NCBI GenBank assembly: GCA_031002005.1
Contig: JARYHS010009186.1
Span: 183,856,437-183,920,436 of the forward strand
Direction: 5' to 3'
Length of the DNA stretch: 64,000 nucleotides
Origin: Vandiemenella viatica
Lineage: Eukaryota; Arthropoda; Insecta; Orthoptera; Morabidae
Shown: piece by piece, positions 36,563 to 46,100 of the stretch
Numbering within the stretch: position 1 is the first letter of the stretch
Layout of the letters: every line of letters begins with the position of its first letter
Notes under the pieces: model-generated
What the model saw: only the letters and a program-made list of their open reading frames with translations
Database searches by the model: none
Told to the model about the DNA's origin: nothing
Made by a program: the position numbers and the translations under genes

Positions 36563-36971
36563 GCGTGCATAAACCACGTAGCTCTATTTTGGCCTCCTGT
36601 AAACCACCCTCTCCCCTCCCCCATACCCTTACCCCCTCCCCCACCCACCCTTCCCCCCCTCCACCCACGTTGCCTTACGTGGCTTTTGCTTCTACCTCCC
36701 CCCCCCATTTAGCTTTTTCTCTTTTGAATCGAATCAAGAAGACATTTTGAACTGTTTTCTCCTGTCAGACTATTGTAAACAACATACGGAGATAATTAAC
36801 TGAGGGAAATAAGTATTTAGATGCTGTTGTGTGTTCTGTTCCTAATTTTAACTGTGAAAAATGTTACGAAAGGAAAGCTACGTTGCCCCTCCCCCCACGT
36901 AGCTAAGCGTAACCTTCCAGCCAACCCCTCCCCCCACTGGACAGAGCCACGTAGTTTGTGCACGCTCCCTT
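36563..36971 (-). mobile_element. TIR mini-element, copy 2, at the 3' end of the takeout-like gene
   Basis: Inverted copy of 1066-1487. Terminus AGCGTGCATAAACCACGTAG starts at 36,563 and the partner ends in GTAGTTTGTGCACGCT at 36,966. The AT-rich core and C-rich arms match the complement of copy 1. It begins about 16-20 bp after the stop codon of the gene at 36,988, so the gene's 3' untranslated region must run into it. Confidence 0.78.
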
Positions 36972-36987
36972 AGGATGCTGGGGGCTG

Positions 36988-37187
36988 TCAGTAATGCGGG
37001 TGAATGGCTCTCAGGAGTCCGTAAGCTGCTGGCGTGCGCCCGGCGAAAAGGGTGTCGTAAGAAATCGTGGAGAACACCGATCGACTGCGCTCTAGGAAGA
37101 TGCTGGACAGCCAGGCTTCCAGGGTTGCGTCCATTTCAGCCAGCACAGACGACGATACCGTGTTGATGAACGCGTTGGCTGCGCGAA
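36988..37187 (-). CDS. Takeout-like exon 6 (C-terminal, stop codon)
   Basis: Begins after a CCTATAG acceptor and stays open for 66 codons to a TGA at 36,990-36,988. NAFINTVSSSVLAEMDATLE then SYDTLFAG fits the C-terminal helix and the terminal (P/S)YD.LF motif of JHBP/takeout proteins. Confidence 0.85.
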
Positions 37188-40100
37188 CTATAGGAAAAAA
37201 AAATTGTTTGATTTTAGGCATACATATAGTGGGACAATCTGCCATCAAAACAAACTTTCTCTGTGATGCTGGGTAAAGTAACTTTATCTCAGTAGTAGCT
37301 GTTACTCATGACTTCGAATTTTATGCTAGAATTGGATACAGAAATATTTAAGTTACGCAAATTTTTTCCAAAAAACAAGGGGAAGACATCACGATACTAT
37401 TCTACCACTGAATCTTTCTCATGAAGAGAACCAATTTGCATGATGGTTTAAAAATAGCAACAAGCTAAAGGGGGGGGGGGAGGAGGTTATCTGGGAGAGA
37501 CTACCTACCACAGTTCCTGTGGCAGAGTTTTGTTAGTGGTTTAAAATGATATCATGGGTCTGGGGACATCTTACGTCAGTACCATTTTGTATACAACGTT
37601 TTTGATTTTGCTGTCCTTTCGGGGTAAGAAACTGGTAAGCTAGCTACATATAAACACAAATTAATAATGTAGTGCGGCGCAAATCCACATCTGTAAAACA
37701 CAATAAGTTGTGTCTGTACATGAAGAGACCATACACAAACTAACTGCAAGAGAAAGATAGCCTGAGCGACCGTTATAACATTACAGAGACTTACACATCT
37801 GATTCGTCTGTCTATCACTATTCTGTTAGTTTTCAAAGTTTCATAACAAAATACGATATTTATCCAGAAAAAAGTTCCATATGTCCTGCTAATGATACAT
37901 AGAATTTCCTTGTCAATTTTCATTAAGTTCGGTTTAACCGTTTAGACGTGAAAACGTAACAAAAAAAAAAAGTGACAGAGTTACTTCTCACAAACTTCTG
38001 TAATGTCTACTAAGGAGCCATCCATAAATTACGATACACATTAGCTTTTGGAGCCTCTTTGTCACAGGTGGTCACATTGTGTGACCCACCCCCCCTCCTT
38101 AAGAACGAGCATATCCTATCGCACTACTATCATTGTACTCAGAGATTACGATGCTGTTTATGGTGAATCATTAAATGGTGTCATCCTCAAAGCACCAGCC
38201 CCGTGTTTCACCATTTCTTCTCTAATCTTTCATCCAAAATACAAACAGAATTCTCAACAACACCATTCACGTAGAGGAAGGCAAATGGAAAATACTGCAG
38301 GTAAAATCACTGAAGTGTTGTGAGGAAAGTGGGTCTTCTGCATGGCATTCGCTGAGGGGCAGGTCCACTGTATGGCGTTTACTTTACTTAACTTAGTAAA
38401 AATTCAGATTACTACCGCGATGTCTTGAATGTTACTATGAACAGCGAATAATGTCGTCAAGCGAGATCTTAGTATGGGACTAGCCTAAATCACCATTTTA
38501 TTTCTTAAATAGTGACTATATTTTTACCCTTGCAGACTAAATTCATGTGCAAATAACAGTTAAGGAATTTATATTCTGTATCAGCATAGATAGTTTGCGT
38601 GCTAAAGAGCTGGCGTAACGAATGATTGATGAAGGTATTACCAGCATGAATTTAGACTTGACCGCAATTTTAGTAATCACGGTTTTCCGGACGTTGGGAT
38701 TATGTCAAACTTCGGATTAAGAAGTTAATGATTCGCAGGAAAAGCATTGACGGTTCCCGGAAGTCGTTTCGTTTGTTCCCCATTTCGTTCTGGGATCAAC
38801 CAGGATTTCGTAACAACAGAATTATGACCGAATTTCATCACATTAACAAAGAGAGGAGAAATGCATGAAAGATGATGATCTGTCTCGGTGGCAGGAATAT
38901 TCTTATTTGCAACATGTTAACTTAGTGTGATTCTACTTGCGGTGAACTCTTAACAGAATAATACGAAATGGTTCTGTATAAATTTAGTACGAGTTTATGT
39001 GTTCTATCTGTTACTCTGTGGGTATAATTGTCTTACGTTTTGAGTGGTGCAGAGGGTACGTACCCAGTGGAGGGAAGTTGTTGTAGAAGCCTTCTACTTC
39101 CAGTGTCGGCGTGCCGACGTCCAGCTTGACTGAGGCCGAGGTGATGTCCAGGAACGTCTGTCCATTGGGCCCTGTGATGGGCTGACCCTGCAGAGGTCAC
39201 ATCCACCTGAGCTCCGTCTGCAAATAAAGAGGCGACCGTTGCATTAGCTGAGTACTAAACATGTGTGAATGCTACAATGTGGTTTCGCTAAATGAGACTT
39301 GGAACAAATCTGTTTGTTAGTATATGAAACAACTGGGAGAGGAGGGAAGGGCGTTTTCAGAACATTTAATAGAAGTTTATATACTCGTATGACAGCTATG
39401 AGATTAAGATAAGCAGTAATATAATGATCTTCTAATAATATTACGAATATAAACATCTGTAGTTTAGTCACTTTCAAAGAATGTACAAATGAGTGACATA
39501 GTTCTTCTCTTCGCAACTGCCCCACCTCGAGTTTGTAGCTGTTATAGAGATTACAAAACAGTTAATAATCTTCCACATACTTAGCAGAAAACTACAACAT
39601 TTGTTTAGCACGTGCTAAGTTTTCATCCAAGTACAGTTAAACTTAAATCTTTGGTCATTGCTGAAGCGCCGCACACTGGATCTGGAAGGTTACAACGGGA
39701 CCAGGCGCGAGACCAACCCACGCGTACCGCCAGTCCTGGTTACGATTTTAGGCGGTTTACACAATCATCTATACGAATGGTGGGACGTTCCCCAATATCA
39801 GTCTCATAAACTATACATTTCACAAACAAAAACAATCATATATAACACAGAAACATACACGTTTGGCAGACAAATGTCAACGCAAGATTTTACTTCGATA
39901 GTTTAGTGCGTCGGACCTGACAGTACCGGTTAGACTTCTCTCCTACCTTCCTCCGCTCATGATTCATACTATATACAGAGTATTTAAAAAAAAGTGTAAA
40001 TTTTTTTAGGAGGTGACAGTATGAATCAAATAAAATAAAAAGTCTAATAAACGTAGCGTCACAAACGCATACTTCCGGAGTTTTTTTTATTGTTAATGGC

Positions 40101-43100
40101 TTTTGGCTTCGAGGCCAACTCAAGTGTATTTCGAATCATCCAGTGTACTTCAGTTTCTTCATAGCTTCACAGTGTATTATTTTCCAAGTTGCCCTAGACA
40201 CAACACGATGGACATGACATACAGGCAACACATACATTAAACACCCATGCCCTCGGCCGGACTCGAACCGGCGACCTTCAGCACATGGAGCTAACACTCA
40301 ACCCCTACGCTACCGAGGCCGGCTTCTTCCGGAGTTAATAACAGGTCCGCAATGTGACTCCCGTCTAAGCCAATGCATGCCTCGGCCCACCGGCGTAAGG
40401 AATCACACAATCTTTAAAGTGTCTTGGTCGATCCCGTACATGATGACATGCATTGAAGACATACAGGACCTACCAAGACGGTTTCAAAGTGTGCGTTGTT
40501 CCTTACGCCAACGGGCTGAGACATGCTTTGCCGTGGACGGTCGTCACATTGCCGACTTGTTATTAACTCCGAAAGTATGCATTTGCGACCCTAAGTTTAT
40601 TACACATTTTTGTCTTATTTTCATGCACACAATCACCTCCTAAAATATTTTACACTTTTTTTTTAACACCCTGTATATATTCTGAAATTCGGCTCCCAAG
40701 TACTACGCGGACAATACAACTGTTGTGCAGAGTCATATAGACAACTACATTTGACAGTCCAGTGTTTATTACAAACGTATTAGGGAGCTGGTGTAAGAAT
40801 ATTAGGATAAAATGAAGGATCTCACTATACAGTGAAACGCCTCGTTGACAGGGTTCATTGAGGCGAAATCCTCACAGCCAGCTACGTCCACTTACTGGTG
40901 GTGAGCCTGTAGAAGCCGTTGCCCCTGATGGGCACTCCAGCGATCTCTCCGTTGGTTGCACTGTCTCCGTCGACGACCAGAGGCGCCGGCACGTGGGACT
41001 GGATGCGAATTGTGTTGCCTGCCAGGTCAACTCACACAGAAAAATGAAACTGGAGACAGCAGCGAAACATGGGTCCAGCAGCGTCTGTACCGAAGAATGA
41101 ATAGTTAGACTACCACTAATACACTATCGGCATGGGAACTGACACAATAGAAACAATAATAACCAATCCGTTCAGTTGAGGACGTTGCTGTAAAATATAA
41201 TTGTGGTGAGAATCTAGGCATAGAGGACACCTGATATCTTTTCAGAAACTTTTTTTTATGTAGTCATCACTGCCAATGATTCTCACTCTCTACCTGAAAA
41301 ATTACATTCCTGATAGGTTATACAGTTCGCAGGCATACACTAAATCTCTTTACTGCCAAAAATTGAAATTTTTAGTTTTTAAGTATTATTAGGAAATAAT
41401 TTTAATAATACGTTGTGATAACTTATAATGAGTAGTAGTAATAGTAAATGAATTGTATTTATTCCACAGTGTTTACGATTTATGTTTTTTTTTTTTAATT
41501 TACTATTATTATATATTACGAATTAAAGATTCGTTACAGAATCTAGAAAACGAGATGTCTGAATGTGCAGATCCCTGAAATGAAATCATCTTTAATGACT
41601 CCGATAGTAACGGTATTTATTCCTTGTTAGATATAAGTAGAAAAGACACAACCGGTAGGTGATTTATTAGTATTGTAACAGATTTAATAAAGAGCAATTG
41701 AATAAGTAACATAGTTTCAAGAATCATTCAGTATTTAACTAAATTCCTGGAAACGCATGCTACTACTATCGAATGGAGCGGTCTGGTAGTTAGCGCATCT
41801 GACCGGAGTTCGAAAAATCTCTGGTTCGAATCTCCGTTCGGCTGGTATTTTCAAAGGCCCTTTACCCCACCTTCGACGCCGAACGCTTCCGTGGTTCAGA
41901 TTCCACGGTAGGATTAAATTAATGCAGGCTACGATAATATCGGAATGCGTAGCCATAAAAACCCTTCCACCATGTCATTACGACCCCACGAACCTCTGGT
42001 ACCAATTATTTTCCAAAGACCTTCACTCCCAGAAAACCTGCCTCTATGATCAATCACCAAAAATACACTCCAAAGACCTTGATTCCCGAAAATCTGCCTC
42101 TATGATCAATCATCAAAAATACATTCTGCAGCTATCTCTAAATGATACGCGCTTATAACTTAAAATAAAATTAGTTTTTCTGATAATTCTACAAACATTT
42201 TACGTCGCAGAAACTAATATGTAATTCATGACGCACTTTAACACGAACTGTTAACGCGACCATCATGCGAAATAACTTAAACTTTCAGAGTAGTTGTTAT
42301 AAACGATATGAAAATTGTAAACAAAAAGAGAAGTTTGACTGCTATGGGATAAGCGTGAAGTTCATCTCATTCTACGAAATCTTCTTAACACTTTTTCTTC
42401 ATACACAAACAATGGTCATTGTGTTACCATGAAACTGAAAAGCAGAACTTGCGTGTACCAAAAGGTTTCTAATGTTTCTCGGTTTAAGCTACGTAGATCA
42501 ATGGATAAAACTGTAGTTATATCTTACTGTGCGCCGTCGATGACCGCATTTGCGAGTCCCTTGATGACGATGTTATCCATATGAAACTCGAAGTCTCCCG
42601 TTGGACGCTTGTAGACCAATGGCGGCAACTTCTGTAGCGGGTCGGTGGGAGCAGCACCGATACTAGGAACACCTGCAGAACAGGCAAGTCACCGTAAGCA
42701 GACAACTACCACATAATGCAGAATGATACAAGGGAAGCAAGACCATTTTGATGTCAACGAATCTCATTTCAAACACACAATAATTACTTTGATTTCCCTA
42801 TATGACACCAGGCAGAAAGCTCGTTTCGTTGGAATGAATTTCTGACATACAGAGTAAATTAAAACACACAATTAATGAACTGGTATTATCTTTCAGTTTA
42901 TAATGGATATAAATTTTAAAACGATACCCAGAATATTGGTTCCTATTGAGAGATCAGGCGACAGTTAGGATTCAAATTGTTATCACGTTCTATTGTGGTG
43001 TGATCAGCTTTACACTTACTGGTTTATGGTGGAACGTTGTGTGTAATTCAACAGTTTTATAGAATGGAACAGTAAATAAGTACAAGAAATCTAAATCCCT

Positions 43101-46100
43101 CATAATCACTTACGGCCAGAGTAGATGTAATTAGCACATTAAACCTCGACTTTTAGACAAAAAGGACAAATACCATTTTCAAAATTATTGGTTTTGTTGT
43201 CTTCCAAAATTGATATAATACAACAACAATACATAAGAACATAATCTTTCTTTCTACTGGTAAAACAGACGATACAGGTCAAACCGAGATTACTTAAAAG
43301 GTAGATTGATGATTGAAGTACTAATATACATGTATTTTATTTTATACAGCATGCGACTGTTGGCATATAAAGTTATAATGCTTTGAGCAATGAAACTTTT
43401 AACGGACCACCTGTGATCGTGTAAATACTAAACTGAGTTACTAATAACAAGCTCAGTTAAAATTCGCGTACCATATAAATTAAAGATTAAGCAACTTCAC
43501 TGATTAATTATTCAACTATTTCAGAACGTATATGGGAAAACGTTTGAAAACCATTAAAAAAAAAAATGAATCTTGATCTAGTCCAGTGGTGGCCAAACTT
43601 TTCAACAGCCGGCCAAAATTTTTGAAATAGAATTTTCTATCGGGCCGCACACATTATTTTATTAGAAGAAAAAAAAACACTAAAAATGAAACATGCATTT
43701 AAATGAAGTATTATAAAAAATATTATTTTAGTGCGACCTTTGTTTTTTTTGGCAGAAATAAGGTCATCAAAGTTATCTCGAATAATTAGACGAATGTTCA
43801 GGTTATTTAAGTGGCTAATTATGTCGATTAGAAAGTCAAAGTCACAAACCCTCTCCATGTCTTCAAACTCTAGGACACTTTTTGACTTGTTTGCTTAAAA
43901 TGGCTGTATTTCTGCTTCAAATCAAACACTCTTTTTAACATTTTTGTACGGGTCAACCATCTTACTTCAGAGTAAATTGTAAATTATTATACTTTGACTC
44001 CAAATTCTTGAGTAATTCTTGGAACTGACGGTGGTTCAAATTCTTTAGTAAAGTTATTTGGTAACGACACTGCTAGGAGACTTTTCACCGACGCAAGAGC
44101 TCCAAGATTCAGTTCAGCTTCATACATGGCCTGCACCTTCTTGGTGTAGTCGACTTTCCATCCTCGCAACATCAAGCGAGTAATAATATTGGATTAAAAT
44201 AGCTTTATTTAGTGTTACAATGCTTGATACTACAGCTGAAAGTTAAAAGTTTGCGTATGTTATGATAATTTTGGTTTAGCGGGCCGCGGATTGGCCATCC
44301 CTTCTCTTCTAGTCTGTCTCCGTCACCCCCTCCCTCCCCCTCCCCCCCCCCCACCGACGTACAAGAGACTTTATTCCAATAATTTGTGTCACAATAACTC
44401 GTAAGAAATTGAGAAACTGAAGTGATCGTAATTACAATAAAAAACGTAAACACTCTAGTTATTCGTAGTGAGTTTACTACTAACGCGGGTAAACGAAACC
44501 TTCTCCAAATAGTTACAGCCTGTAGAGTGAACCATCAGAACATAGATTTCAGGATTTTAATACCACTACGTAAAATATCTTAATCAAATTTTACAATTAC
44601 CCGGTGCCAGAGATTTCACATAAACATCTACCGATTATGTTCTTGAACCTTCATTTGTTCCTCCACCAGTTTGTTAATGACTTCCAGAACGAAGACAAAT
44701 TTGCCAACATTATCGTTCATTATTGTTTGATAAATTCACTGAAAGGCTTTGAGTGCTATGATATAAATATGAATTTCATCCGCAATATCTTTCTGCTTAT
44801 CACGAAACGTAATTATGATCCGTGTAGCCACTATATGCGTAACTTTTGAACCCACAATCATAACGTGTATTACGATGCACAGAACGTCGTATCTCCTTAC
44901 CTCGTGCCAGGTAAGGAACTAGCTGCTGAATGGCTGCCCTCACACAGGAGTTGAGATCTGGAGAATCTGCAGGGCATGTGGGTACTGTACCAGTGCGATG
45001 AGCTGCAACAAATAAATAGGTCGTTACCTTTTCGTTAATGTTGTTTTGGTTGAATGAAATGTTTATTAGTTTTAATAAATATCTAATGCCTGCTTAATTA
45101 TGTTTCCAATTGATGTTCAGAATTTTGTAGAGAGAATGAAGTATATTGTAAACTAGCTCGTACCCGCGACTTAGTACGCGTGAATTAAGATTATTTATTT
45201 TTTTGTCAGAAATGAATACAGAAAGTTGTTGGTAACGAAGGATTAGTCCCAAACAACACCGAGTCGGCATAATATGACAGGAAAGCTATCACTATATCAT
45301 TCCACCGTCGAACCTGTCTCTTGGAGAGAATAAAAACTCCAATCTATTTCTGTCACCATTCGATAAGGTCTCAAATTTCGTGACTACAACTGTTATTCAT
45401 ACTGGAAAAAAACGTCCTGTGCCTTTCATACAGATTTTCTTGTCAAATTCCATCAATATCGATATACCCATTTAGTCATCAAAACGTAACAAAATGACAG
45501 AGACTTACTTCCGTATTTATAGTATTATTACTGCGGTTCACACACACACACACACACACTGGACTGCGAACAACCCCTGAGGAATCACTGTAACGTAAAA
45601 AAGTGTACACCTACAGAATTGCAAGACTACCTATTATTTGCTTCGCATTGCACCCCTAACTTTGTAATATCTACAATTTAACATTCAATCCGAATAAACC
45701 GGACGCCCGGGCGTAACTCTTACGATCAAAAACAATTTTTAAAAATCTTAGCTTCCACGGAGATTTGAACCGGAGACCACGACCCAAACATTAGTAAGCC
45801 AGTGCTTTAGCCACTGAGCTACATGACCGCTAAACGGAAAAACAGTAGAGAGACCTCCATATCCAACGCGTCTGTCTATCGCCGTTTAGTAGTATTTCAA
45901 AATTATGAGACAACATGTATTATTTATACAGATAATTTTTCAACCAAATGTAGACAGTATTTTTCTCCTTGTTTGAAAGGATAAGTGTGCAAAGTTTCAT
46001 CGAGATTTGATGAAAACTGTGGATTTGTATGAAGGAACAAACAAACATACATTCATCTTTATATATATATATAGATTTTGTTAATAACTCTCTCTAGATT

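Noticed and set aside
39612..39906. Possible exon with frames of 65-82 codons
   Set aside because: No domain, no convincing splice sites, and it lies inside intron 5 on the opposite strand to the host gene.
45761..45835. Functional tRNA gene on the minus strand
   Set aside because: A and B boxes are present, but acceptor and anticodon stems do not pair well and the segment lies inside an interspersed repeat.
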